This document shows, piece by piece, positions 35,858-44,535 of a DNA stretch of 64,000 nucleotides (position 1 is its first letter; each line of letters starts with the position of its first letter). Made by a program: the position numbers and the translations under genes. Origin of the DNA: Candidatus Geocrenenecus huangii (GTDB lineage: Archaea > Thermoproteota > Nitrososphaeria_A > Caldarchaeales > Wolframiiraptoraceae); contig JALNKM010000004.1 in assembly GCA_023268155.1 (NCBI GenBank), positions 92,176-156,175 of the forward strand, written 5' to 3'. Below the pieces are notes generated by a model that searched no databases, was not told the origin of the DNA, and saw only the letters and a list, made by a program, of their open reading frames with translations.

Positions 35858-37379
35858 TTTTCCGTCCCTCCTTCTCCATTATCTGGTTCAAAGCATTAAC
35901 TAACGCTTGTGTAAAGGCTATCAAAGGAGAAAGATGGACACCTTTTCCAACTATCTCTTCACCATCTCTAGATAATGATATTTCGGATTCAGAGAAAAGC
36001 CGCGGGCTAGGAGATAACCAAATTCTGTAATCATTAATGTTAAACCCGTAAGTCTTCTTCAAGCATTCTCGATAGATATTCAGTAAAGCTTCAACCTCAC
36101 TCCTTCCATAACCTGCTAGAACATAGCTTTCTCCTAGAATGTTTAGATGCAGTAAAGCTACAGAAGTGTTCTCAGAAGAATGTATCGAGATACTCCTGAT
36201 AGTTATTCTTCTATTAAAATCATCTGTATTAGCGGTCTTCGTCAAGATCTCTAGGAAATGTACATCGCTGATCTTTTGACCCAAGTCTCCTCTATGTTTT
36301 ATCTCTCTTAGAACCTCTTCTGCTTGGACATCGGTCAGTTCCACTCCGAATCTTCTAGCCAATTCTACTACTGAATGCTTTCCTGAATGCTTGCCGAGGA
36401 TGATCTTCCTCCTCCTACCCACTTTCTCAGGCTCTATTGGCTCGTATGTTTGAGGTGAAGATATAACTCCGTGAACATGTATTCCACTTTCATGGCTGAA
36501 GGCGTTCTCACCGACTATTGCTTTATTCTTCGGAACAATGATTCCGGTAAGCTTCTCGACGAGTCTTGATACTTCGTATATCTTTTCTAATTTAATATTC
36601 GTCCTGATGCCATAAAGAGTATGTAGTGCAACAGCGACCTCTTCTAGAGAAGTATTGCCGGCCCTCTCACCTATGCCGTTAACGGTTGCATGTATTATTT
36701 CTGCCCCTGACTCTACTGCTGTAAGAGAGTTTGCAACAGCTAACCCCATGTCGTCGTGGCAATGTATAGCAATAGGGATTCCTATATTCTTCTTAACAGT
36801 TGAAACTATTATCTTGATAGCTGATGGAACAGCGAATCCAACTGTATCCGGGATATCTATGCTGTTCGCACCTGCTTCCTCGACCGCTTTAAAGATTCTT
36901 ATAAGGTAATCTAGGTCTGTTCTAGTAGCGTCTTCAGCTGAGAAATGAACTACTACGTCGTGGTCTCTAGCGTATTCTATGATCTTGACCGCTTTCTCGA
37001 TAACTTCCTCTCTACTCATCCTCAGCTTATATTTTAAATGAATATCGGAGGTAGCGATGAAGATATGTATCCAATCTACATCGCATTCGATTGCTTTGTC
37101 TACATCTAGCTTGTTCGCCCTAGCTAATACACACGTCTTCGAATTAAGGTTCTCTCTAGTTATCTTTTTTATAGCTTCTTCCTCACCTTTAGAGACCGTT
37201 GGAAATCCTAGCTCGATTACGTCTACCCCTAGGTCGTCGAGGGCTTTCGCGATCTCTATCTTAGCGTCTGTCGTTAATGCTACTCCAGGTGTCTGTTCAC
37301 CATCTCTAAGAGTTGTATCGAAGATCGCCACCCTCTCTGGAAGAATATATTCTCTGGAGATAACACTTCTCCAAGCCAT
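35850..37379 (-). CDS. leuA: 2-Isopropylmalate synthase
   Basis: About 509 residues. The TIM barrel opens with DTTLRDGEQTPGVALT and has the metal-binding HCHDDMG and NGIGERAGN. The C-terminal half holds the alpha/beta LeuA dimer domain that senses leucine. It condenses acetyl-CoA and 2-oxoisovalerate at the start of leucine synthesis. The frame begins at GTG 37388, but ATG 37379 has AGGTGAT five bases upstream and is the better start. It is the first gene of the operon. The paralogue at 26361-27956 is a citramalate synthase; the two differ in their RDGEQT/RDGAQT contexts. Confidence 0.94.
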   Translation of the reverse strand: MAWRSVISREYILPERVAIFDTTLRDGEQTPGVALTTDAKIEIAKALDDLGVDVIELGFPTVSKGEEEAIKKITRENLNSKTCVLARANKLDVDKAIECDVDWIHIFIATSDIHLKYKLRMSREEVIEKAVKIIEYARDHDVVVHFSAEDATRTDLDYLIRIFKAVEEAGANSIDIPDTVGFAVPSAIKIIVSTVKKNIGIPIAIHCHDDMGLAVANSLTAVESGAEIIHATVNGIGERAGNTSLEEVAVALHTLYGIRTNIKLEKIYEVSRLVEKLTGIIVPKNKAIVGENAFSHESGIHVHGVISSPQTYEPIEPEKVGRRRKIILGKHSGKHSVVELARRFGVELTDVQAEEVLREIKHRGDLGQKISDVHFLEILTKTANTDDFNRRITIRSISIHSSENTSVALLHLNILGESYVLAGYGRSEVEALLNIYRECLKKTYGFNINDYRIWLSPSPRLFSESEISLSRDGEEIVGKGVHLSPLIAFTQALVNALNQIMEKEGRKND

Positions 37380-37420
37380 AGAGATCACCTAGAGAAGAAT
37401 GATATGCGAAACAAGATGAG

Positions 37421-37436
37421 AAAAGATATTTAATCC
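37421..37436 (-). promoter_or_regulatory. Probable promoter of the leuA-ilvB-ilvN-ilvC operon
   Basis: The plus-strand sequence AAAAGATATTTAATCC reads GGATTAAATATCTTTT on the minus strand, a TATA-like box about 40-55 bases before the leuA ATG (37379). The intervening sequence is free of other TATA candidates, implying a short leader. The facing leuB gene has its own A/T-rich region near 37600. Confidence 0.45.
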
Positions 37437-37649
37437 TGACGACTCGGCCGACAAACTTTCCAGCTGAGTTAGTAGTCCTGAATTTGGAGCAATATTCTCA
37501 CCACGCTTTTGTTGATAGATTTCTGTCCTTGATACTATTTAAATTTTTTGAGAACTAGATTAGCTTCATAAACTTAGCATAAAAATATTCTATCCACAGA
37601 TAAAAATAGATATAACCTACATGGTCCGATTCTTTCATGCGAGTCTGAA

Positions 37650-38669
37650 TTGGTGAGGATCAGCGTTATACCTGGCGACGGTGTTGGACCCAAGATAGTT
37701 AACACAACAATTAGAATACTTGAAGAACTCTCGGACATATACAATCTTGGACTAGAGTTCGTTGAAGCACCTGCAGGAGATAACGCTTTAAGAGATTTTG
37801 GAGACGCATTACCTAAATCTTCGCTTGAGAAGATCGTCACATCGGATGCATGTCTTAAAGGCCCGGTTGGTGAAACAGCCAAAGAAGTAATAGTATATCT
37901 TAGGCAACATCTAGATCTTTATGCGAACATTCGCCCATTCAAGACTTTTAGAGGCGTCAAAACTTACTGGAAGAACGTAGACTTAGTGATTGTTAGAGAA
38001 AATACTGAAGACCTGTACCGGGGAGTAGAAGATATCGGACCAGACTATGCAGTATCGCTACTAGTCATAACGAGGAAGAAGACAGAGAGGATAGCTAAAG
38101 TGGCCTTCGACATGGCCCTAAGGAGGAGAAGAAAGGTTGCCATAATCCATAAGGGAAATGTTCTAAAGAGCTATCTATACTTTAAGAACATCGCATACGA
38201 AGTTGGAAGAAGATACAACGGCATACACATCGAAGATATGTATGTGGACAATGCTGCCTACCAGCTGATCGTGAATCCTGAAAGGTTTGACGTACTATTA
38301 ACTCCGAATATGTTCGGAGATATTTTAAGCGATGAAGCAGCTGGGTTAGTTGGGTCGATAGGTTTATCATGTTCAGCGAACATTAGCGAAGAGTATGGAT
38401 TATTCGAGCCTGTACATGGCTCTGCACCAGATATAGAACCCGACTATGCTGATCCACTCGGACAGATTCTTACAGGAGCTATGATGCTCGAATGGCTATC
38501 ATACAAGAAGGGTAGGAAAGAGTTTATGGATGCCTCGACACATTTGAGAGAAGTAGTTGAGAAGATTCTAGAAGATGGAGATACTCTAACGCCTGACTTG
38601 GGAGGAAGAGCTAAGATATACGATGTAGAAAAGAAGATTCTACAATACATAAGAAGAAAACTTATTTAG
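37650..38669 (+). CDS. leuB: 3-Isopropylmalate dehydrogenase-type enzyme
   Basis: A 339-residue beta-decarboxylating dehydrogenase. Motifs are IPGDGVGP, the substrate loop VRENTEDLYRG, the catalytic Lys in AIIHKGNVLK, the metal-binding FDVLLTPNMFGDILSDEAAGLVGS and HGSAPDI. Isopropylmalate is the likeliest substrate because leuA lies opposite; homoisocitrate or tartrate dehydrogenases share these motifs, so specificity is not certain. It starts at TTG 37650 (or GTG 37653). It diverges from the leuA operon. Confidence 0.85.
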   Translation: MVRISVIPGDGVGPKIVNTTIRILEELSDIYNLGLEFVEAPAGDNALRDFGDALPKSSLEKIVTSDACLKGPVGETAKEVIVYLRQHLDLYANIRPFKTFRGVKTYWKNVDLVIVRENTEDLYRGVEDIGPDYAVSLLVITRKKTERIAKVAFDMALRRRRKVAIIHKGNVLKSYLYFKNIAYEVGRRYNGIHIEDMYVDNAAYQLIVNPERFDVLLTPNMFGDILSDEAAGLVGSIGLSCSANISEEYGLFEPVHGSAPDIEPDYADPLGQILTGAMMLEWLSYKKGRKEFMDASTHLREVVEKILEDGDTLTPDLGGRAKIYDVEKKILQYIRRKLI

Positions 38670-38689
38670 TTAGAGGGAATTGAGATCCT

Positions 38690-39217
38690 GTGATGATTCT
38701 ACAGATGAACGTAAGTCTTCAATCAATAGATTTCTTTCTAGCTATTTTATTCATAATACTGGGTCTTATAATGACCTTCTATGGGAGGAAGCTTGTAAAA
38801 GTAGTTTCATTCATAGTTGGAGGTATCATCGGAGCGATCCTAATCTATCAATACGTGGTCCCGTGGTTAGAGATAGGTGAACCATTCAGCTACATAATGT
38901 CCCTTCTAGGCTTCATAATTGCTGGAGTATTAGCAATAGCTTTAATCCAGCTACTTGGAGCAATGATAGTAGGATATCTAGCGTATAGGTTTGTTTATCC
39001 ATATTTCCATGACTGGGTCATTTCGTTGGTAATTGCCGTGGTAGTCTTCGCGGTGGTCTTGATACTCTTCAATAAGCTTTTATCTATTGGAACAGCAATA
39101 CTCGGGGCGCTCCTCGTCACATACTCTATAAACCTCATTATACCGTTAACGCCGATCATCTCTCTCATCATAGTGATAGTACTCGCAATAGTAGGCGCAT
39201 ATTATCAGCTTAGGTAA
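38690..39217 (+). CDS. Multi-pass membrane protein (DUF4203/TMEM198-like)
   Basis: A 175-residue, very hydrophobic protein with about six to seven transmembrane segments separated by short turns (for example 15-35, 43-62, 72-100, 108-128, 130-150, 152-172). The glycine pattern and the FYGRKLVKVVSFIVGGIIGA phrase suggest the DUF4203/TMEM198 type. Function is unknown. It lies 20 bases after leuB, so it may be read through from that promoter. It starts with GTG 38690 or ATG 38693. Confidence 0.65.
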   Translation: MMILQMNVSLQSIDFFLAILFIILGLIMTFYGRKLVKVVSFIVGGIIGAILIYQYVVPWLEIGEPFSYIMSLLGFIIAGVLAIALIQLLGAMIVGYLAYRFVYPYFHDWVISLVIAVVVFAVVLILFNKLLSIGTAILGALLVTYSINLIIPLTPIISLIIVIVLAIVGAYYQLR

Positions 39218-39243
39218 ACTGAACATAATTTAATCAAATATGT

Positions 39244-39807
39244 CTAGTGTTGGTGTCTCTGAGAGCCAAACTTGTAAGCTAGGTCTGCGGCCTCCTCAGG
39301 ATCCCTCGTAAAGTAGGGTCTAGTTATCCTCCTATGGTCTAAGTACCCATCAATACATGTTTTTTCGAGATTGTCGGAGGGGTATCCTGTCCCAGTCATA
39401 ATTATGAGTGGTATAGCGTAAAGATATGCAAGATAAGCTTCTATTATTGTTCCTGCTCCGCCCCCTAGGACTACAAATGAGTAACTACTGCGGACGAGCA
39501 TTATACTTCTAGTCTGGAAAGTTACTCCTGTAAGTATTCTCATAGTATTATGTGGATTATATCTTGGATCTCCAGGTTTTCTTTCTTCATCCTCAATGGG
39601 AATAATGCCTATTGTTTCTCCACCATGTTTAACAAATTCTTCGCATGCTATTCTCATTAGACCGCCGTCTCCACCACTTAGCAGTCTAACTTCATCCTTA
39701 TACATAGATAACCTCTGGGCAAATCTCCTCGTTTTCTTGACAGCTTCTTCTACGAGGTCTCTATCGCTTGAACCCGCAATTCCGACTAGGATATAATTCC
39801 TACTCAT
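39244..39807 (-). CDS. SLOG/TIGR00725-like nucleotide-binding protein
   Basis: A 187-residue Rossmann-like protein of the LOG/TIGR00725 type. It begins VGIAGSSD, has the LLSGGDGGLMRIACEE loop and the VLGGGAGTIIEAYLAY loop of the SLOG superfamily, which contains cytokinin-activating and nucleotide-ligand-binding proteins. The plant LOG catalytic pattern PGGxGTxxE is here GGGAGTIIE, so phosphoribohydrolase activity is not assured. It is transcribed towards the convergent membrane protein gene, with 27 bases between stops. Confidence 0.75.
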   Translation of the reverse strand: MSRNYILVGIAGSSDRDLVEEAVKKTRRFAQRLSMYKDEVRLLSGGDGGLMRIACEEFVKHGGETIGIIPIEDEERKPGDPRYNPHNTMRILTGVTFQTRSIMLVRSSYSFVVLGGGAGTIIEAYLAYLYAIPLIIMTGTGYPSDNLEKTCIDGYLDHRRITRPYFTRDPEEAADLAYKFGSQRHQH

Positions 39808-39970
39808 CTTCCAATCACAACCGCATAATTAACCTTAAGCTAGACCACTATAATAACTAATTTAACAGGCCCCGTCATGTTAAAGAATATAGTTGGAAAT
39901 AGACTGGTATGTCAAAGAGACAATTTATCTCCTAACTAGTACTGAAAAATCTTATTGCATAGTTTAAATA

Positions 39971-40867
39971 ATGTATAGATTAAGAACTCTGAGGAGGGTT
40001 AAGGGAAGATTGAAGATCAGGATACATAGATTACTAGTTGTCATCTTGTTATCTTCAATAATCTTCGTAGCGGTTCTTATGTTATTCACTATGATTACTT
40101 TCGGGGTAAGCACAATTCCAAAATTCCAAGAAGAAACAGTAGGTGTCGGTAGATTGATTATATGCGGTCGTAAATCAGACTCTACTCCAGGATTAATAAT
40201 AATACACGGTGGTAGAGCATCCAGTGAGGTGGCCGTTGAATATTGTAGAAGCTTCTATGATAAACTGGGAGGCTTGGGATTTACAATTATCTCCATCGAT
40301 TACCCTGATAATCTTACATTGATAGATGAGGTAAACTACGTTGTCCAAGCTTTCGAGTATATTGAGGCTAGACATCTCGTGGATTACGAGAGAACATGTC
40401 TAATCGGGGCGAGTAGAGGAGGATATCTTGCGTTGATGGCAGGAGCGATGACAAGTGTAAAATGTGTTGTGGCCGCGTATGCACCAACAGACCTAGATGC
40501 TTTGTTCAATCATGCTAGGAAAGAACCTGGTTTATGGGCTGAGTGGGGCCGCTATTACACTAGCTTGATGAGATACATTGAGGGAAACGGACTCAACAAG
40601 ACGTTAGTAATCAGGGAATTATCTCCCTTGAATAATGCTGGGAAGATTAAAGGAAATGTGTTGTTGATGCATGGATTAAGAGATGAAACGATCCCTCCGG
40701 AACACAGTGTTTTACTTGGGGAGGCATTTCAAAAACTGGGTAAGAAAAACTATGTAGTTAAGCTCTATGAAGGAGAAACGCATGGCTTCTCACTCTTAAA
40801 AGGCAAACCATACGAAGATCTCAAGGAGTTTCTTCAAAGATTTCTAGAATTAGAAAACTATCAATAA
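39971..40867 (+). CDS. Membrane-anchored alpha/beta hydrolase
   Basis: A 298-residue protein with one N-terminal signal-anchor helix (about residues 20-45) after a basic stretch, then an alpha/beta hydrolase domain outside the membrane. The nucleophile is in GASRGGY (near 148), the acid in HGLRDETIPPE and the His in THGFSLL. Prolyl-oligopeptidase-type peptidase or esterase activity is likely. The first ATG (39971) sits right on a TATA-like GTTTAAATA, so translation may begin at TTG 40010 behind GGGAAGA. Confidence 0.75.
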   Translation: MYRLRTLRRVKGRLKIRIHRLLVVILLSSIIFVAVLMLFTMITFGVSTIPKFQEETVGVGRLIICGRKSDSTPGLIIIHGGRASSEVAVEYCRSFYDKLGGLGFTIISIDYPDNLTLIDEVNYVVQAFEYIEARHLVDYERTCLIGASRGGYLALMAGAMTSVKCVVAAYAPTDLDALFNHARKEPGLWAEWGRYYTSLMRYIEGNGLNKTLVIRELSPLNNAGKIKGNVLLMHGLRDETIPPEHSVLLGEAFQKLGKKNYVVKLYEGETHGFSLLKGKPYEDLKEFLQRFLELENYQ

Positions 40868-40916
40868 TAGTCTGGAAGAGGGTTCTCATGCATCTATGTT
40901 CACAGTATAGTTATCT

Positions 40917-43205
40917 TTAGAGAAAATCTGTTAAAGAGACTTCCCCAATCTTCTTCAATTCTTCAGGCTTAACCCCTAATGGTTCAAGAATGCGAATACA
41001 TGCTTGTATAACCTGCTTATCTAAGTAATACTCCCAGTCGACTTCTTCTTTACTAACCTTAAAGTATACTTTAACTCTCCTATATAGTGGTCCTCCCCCT
41101 CGGACGGCGATGTACCCTACTTTATCTCCAGGCTGTATCCTCCACCCCTCTTGTATTAATTGGCGTGCTACAACTATATGTGGCTGAGTAGCTTCATACT
41201 CATCTAGCGGTCTCGTTATCTGCTTCCATATTATCAACTGCCTTAATTCCACATCTCCATTCATTAGCTTCTTTACATATTTTCTAGAAGCTTTTAATGC
41301 TTCTTGTACATCGGCCGTCTCCAGTAATGTTTTAACGGTTTCTTTCTGTGCCTCTCTAGCTATTAAACTCCAATCTCCTCTAACAGCCTCCAACCCAACA
41401 ATATCTATTCTTGAGTCTTCAGTTATTCCTGCATATTTTTTCTTAGCCTCTGTGAAGATTACACGTTTATAGATCTTGTCAACTTTAGCTTCAAGGCCAA
41501 GTTCATCTTCTATCCATTTAAGGAAAGCTTCAAGCTTTCCAGCGTGGTCTTGTAGGAAGAGCGAATCTGTATCAGAGTATATGACCCTCATACCAAGTTC
41601 TTCGGCTTTCTTGATTGATTCCAGTATTACCTGCCTACCCCAGCTCGTGGTAGCTTCTGCTACCTCCCGAGTATACCATCTAGCTCCAACCCATCCAGTA
41701 TAGCCATATACGGCGTTAGTGATTACTTTAATAGCTTTTTGACGTGCATTCAATACTTTTGCCTCAACAGATTCGAGGTCGAGATTCTTCAGCCTCTCTT
41801 GTATCTGCCTCCTCTCAGATACCAATGTTTTCAATGCATGTGGGAGGAACCCTTCAGGCTCCCTGCGGAATCTATAATTGTTCGGGGAAACATACTCTCC
41901 ATCCTCGCTTAGAGTATCGAAGGAGATATTGTACTTGATCATCAAGCTTGGATACATCGACCTGAAATCTACTACAACAACATTCTTATGTAGTCCAGGG
42001 TGAGGGCTCTTGACAAGGCCGCCTACATATGATACGTGAGAGATTTCAGGTTTCTTAGGGATCAACTCACTGTTTCTTACAGCGAGGTACATCAGATAAT
42101 TCTCTACCCTGAAGCCCGTGGAGGCTGTAAGAACATAGTCGGCGGGCATCCCTGTTAACTCGCTCAGGCTGAATACGAAATCTACCAACGCTTCATAACA
42201 TCTCAATAACGCTTCTACTATCTGTAGAGAGTATCTCTTGACCTTTTCTGGATTCTTCTCCCATGTATCAGCTATTTCCCAATCTTCAACTACGTCAAAA
42301 GTGTATTGTAAACCCAGGTAGTTTACAAATTCTTCTAATGTCTCAACGGTTAGTTCAGGGATATCTCTAGCCATGTCCTCAAAGTCTATGTTTAGCCTAC
42401 CTCTAATGGATACGTGTCCATGAATGCTCGTATGAGGCATTGAGCTGAGTCTCCCAACTGTAAGCTTTAACCCATGTATACGTGCTCTCTCCATTAGATA
42501 GTTCCAGTGAATCCTATTCGAGGAGAAACCTACTATAACGTCTGGATCCTCTTTTTCGATAATCTTCAGGAATTCTTGTATTATCTTTCTTTCATCCCCC
42601 GTCAACTGGACTCTCGACCCCTTCGATGTTGCGATAGAGATTAATATAATCGGGTCTCTCTCAGGTCGTGGAGAACCACTCTTAGAATAGTATACTGCAT
42701 TAAAAGATAAGACTCGGAGAGGAGAGGGGATAATGTCTGGTACGTATTCAACTTTCTCAGCCTCAATGACCTTAAATTCTTTATCCTCGGTTAATTTCCC
42801 CTCAACTCTTATTCCACCAGATGGTTTCAAGCCTTTCTCTATCAGGTACTTCACAGACGTTCTAATGTCTTCTTCAAAAACCTCAACATTTCTCAGATTT
42901 CTAGTAATCCTCCTTGCGGCGGATTCGACATCCTCTACATCTACAAAGACTCTGACAGCTTTAACGTTTCTACCTCTAATTTTTCTATCAACTTCTTCAA
43001 CCCTGAGTTGCTGACTCCTTAATGTTTCGAGAACTTCTCCAGTCTTATCTGATACTATGTAGAAACTAGGAGAATACGCTTGTTTAACGACGTAGGTTTC
43101 CCCATTCCTATCTTTACACCAAAGCCAGATACTGGGCTTACCGTTCTCTACTTCAACGGCAACATCTAAAAGTAGAAATTCCCCGGTAATCTTCATTTCT
43201 TCCAA
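40917..43205 (-). CDS. polB3: Family-B DNA polymerase, PolB3 type, exonuclease residues lost
   Basis: A 762-residue polymerase aligned with crenarchaeal PolB3/Dpo3. The polymerase domain is intact: DFRSMYPSL (D413), KVITNAVYGYTGW, YSDTDSLF (D545, D547) and KKKYAGI. In contrast, the proofreading motifs are altered. At Exo I the expected D-I-E is N169-A170-V171; at Exo II the Asp is H233 (NRIHW); at Exo III the Asp is I329 (Y325SLQI). All four metal-binding acids are thus missing. It ends GEVSLTDFL, PCNA-peptide-like. A second, proofreading polymerase is PolB1 (1337-3832). Nothing suggests a frameshift. Confidence 0.9.
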   Translation of the reverse strand: MEEMKITGEFLLLDVAVEVENGKPSIWLWCKDRNGETYVVKQAYSPSFYIVSDKTGEVLETLRSQQLRVEEVDRKIRGRNVKAVRVFVDVEDVESAARRITRNLRNVEVFEEDIRTSVKYLIEKGLKPSGGIRVEGKLTEDKEFKVIEAEKVEYVPDIIPSPLRVLSFNAVYYSKSGSPRPERDPIILISIATSKGSRVQLTGDERKIIQEFLKIIEKEDPDVIVGFSSNRIHWNYLMERARIHGLKLTVGRLSSMPHTSIHGHVSIRGRLNIDFEDMARDIPELTVETLEEFVNYLGLQYTFDVVEDWEIADTWEKNPEKVKRYSLQIVEALLRCYEALVDFVFSLSELTGMPADYVLTASTGFRVENYLMYLAVRNSELIPKKPEISHVSYVGGLVKSPHPGLHKNVVVVDFRSMYPSLMIKYNISFDTLSEDGEYVSPNNYRFRREPEGFLPHALKTLVSERRQIQERLKNLDLESVEAKVLNARQKAIKVITNAVYGYTGWVGARWYTREVAEATTSWGRQVILESIKKAEELGMRVIYSDTDSLFLQDHAGKLEAFLKWIEDELGLEAKVDKIYKRVIFTEAKKKYAGITEDSRIDIVGLEAVRGDWSLIAREAQKETVKTLLETADVQEALKASRKYVKKLMNGDVELRQLIIWKQITRPLDEYEATQPHIVVARQLIQEGWRIQPGDKVGYIAVRGGGPLYRRVKVYFKVSKEEVDWEYYLDKQVIQACIRILEPLGVKPEELKKIGEVSLTDFL

Positions 43206-43359
43206 GATGATGTTCTACAGAGAAGTAAATAAATCTGGATCTAATAAAGCTTGAGAATATATTTTTGAAAAGTACGGCTGAAATGTCGGGGGATTCTTAT
43301 TGAGGTCTCCAGTACAATCCTCATACTTATTCTAGGAACATGGACTTTCACGGTTCGAG

Positions 43360-43674
43360 TTATACTATCGAGTCTCTACTTTTCACTCTCACTAAGGGTA
43401 TCGTAATATCGTTGGGTTCCGTGGAGAATTCATCTCCATACTTTATCTTGCCAGTCACTCTATTTATATAAACGAATTTATTCTGAGGTATCTTGTCCAA
43501 TCTGGAAAAATAGATTACGGGTAGTGTCGAAGCGAGAGGCTGCAGAAAGACGAATGCAATCTTCTTCTCTACGTCTATGTTGATTAGAGATACTGGCATG
43601 ACTGAGCTCAATAGAACTAGTTGTTCAAAATCTTCTACCTCAATCTTTATCTGTATATTCTGGCTATTCATCAC
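43360..43674 (-). CDS. Small protein of unknown function
   Basis: A 104-residue soluble protein that I do not recognise. It appears mainly beta-stranded (IQIKIEVEDFEQLVLL, INIDVEKKIAFVFLQP, LPVIYFSRL, FVYINRVTGKI) with no cysteines and no membrane segment. It sits between the NDP-sugar pyrophosphorylase gene (36-base gap) and polB3 (154 bases), all leftward, so it may be co-transcribed with the former. No function is assigned. Confidence 0.55.
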   Translation of the reverse strand: MMNSQNIQIKIEVEDFEQLVLLSSVMPVSLINIDVEKKIAFVFLQPLASTLPVIYFSRLDKIPQNKFVYINRVTGKIKYGDEFSTEPNDITIPLVRVKSRDSIV

Positions 43675-43710
43675 TAGAATACGTAAAGATGCTGTATTTC
43701 TCCTTTTTCA

Positions 43711-44427
43711 CTATACATATAAACAGAATGGATGAACCCCAAGAATGCTCTTTGAGGCTTCTTCTAGATCCTTATGACTGTCTATACTGGTCCAGTACAC
43801 TTGTGGGAAAGTTACAGCGTTAAGCTTACATTCTCCAGCTAGCTTCGGGAAGGCAGTCCTTTCAATATCCCCCTTCCTTGGGAGGTACCTGAATACTTCA
43901 TTTCTAAAAATGTATACCCCAGCATTTATCCAGTAATCTTTTATCCTAGGCTTCTCTATAAATGATTTAATCTTTAGCGTATCCTTATCATAATCAACTA
44001 TACCGAATGGTGAAGGTAGAGGGACGAGGCCTATAGTTCCAACATCTCCTACTGCGCATCTAGAAAACTCTATTAAATCAATGTTGGTTAAAATGTCTCC
44101 ATTAATTACCATGAATTTCTCTACGTCTTCAAGTTCTTTCTTAGCATTCATTAATGCTCCACCAGTTCCTAGAGGCTCGGATTCTACAACGTACGTAATC
44201 TCCACCCCATACTCGCTCCCGTCTTGAATCTTATTCTTTACCTCTTCCCAGAGATATCCAACACATAAGATGATATCGCGGAATCCATAATGTCTCAGCC
44301 AGACTATCTGCCATTCTAGGATTGATCTGCCGGCTACCGGGAGAAGAGCTTTCGGTATTTTATCTGTTAATGGTTTCAACCTTTTACCTAAACCGCCAGC
44401 TAGAATAACGCTCTTCAGCACTATCAC
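43711..44427 (-). CDS. NDP-sugar pyrophosphorylase
   Basis: A 238-residue nucleotidyltransferase that makes NDP-sugars from sugar-1-phosphate. The family motif is AGGLGKRLKPLTDKIPKALLPV, followed by EWQIVWLR and the metal Asp in VINGDIL; the sugar-binding ESEPLGTGGAL and FIEKP complete the fold. There is no C-terminal left-handed helix. Mannose-1-phosphate guanylyltransferase or glucose-1-phosphate thymidylyltransferase are both possible. It starts at ATG 44427 or at a codon just inside. Confidence 0.88.
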   Translation of the reverse strand: MIVLKSVILAGGLGKRLKPLTDKIPKALLPVAGRSILEWQIVWLRHYGFRDIILCVGYLWEEVKNKIQDGSEYGVEITYVVESEPLGTGGALMNAKKELEDVEKFMVINGDILTNIDLIEFSRCAVGDVGTIGLVPLPSPFGIVDYDKDTLKIKSFIEKPRIKDYWINAGVYIFRNEVFRYLPRKGDIERTAFPKLAGECKLNAVTFPQVYWTSIDSHKDLEEASKSILGVHPFCLYV

Positions 44428-44535
44428 CCGATGTTCAAGATGAGAAACCTCTATTTTTCTTTTCTAAAGTCATAAACAGTACTCAATATCTAGTTAAAGT
44501 TTAAAACTAATTATCTTAGAGATAGATGGAGGAAG

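Noticed and set aside
37415..37475. Possible C/D box small RNA upstream of leuA
   Set aside because: AAGATGA has one mismatch to the C box and CTGA motifs occur, but there is no C' box at the right place and the TATA-like element of leuA lies inside.
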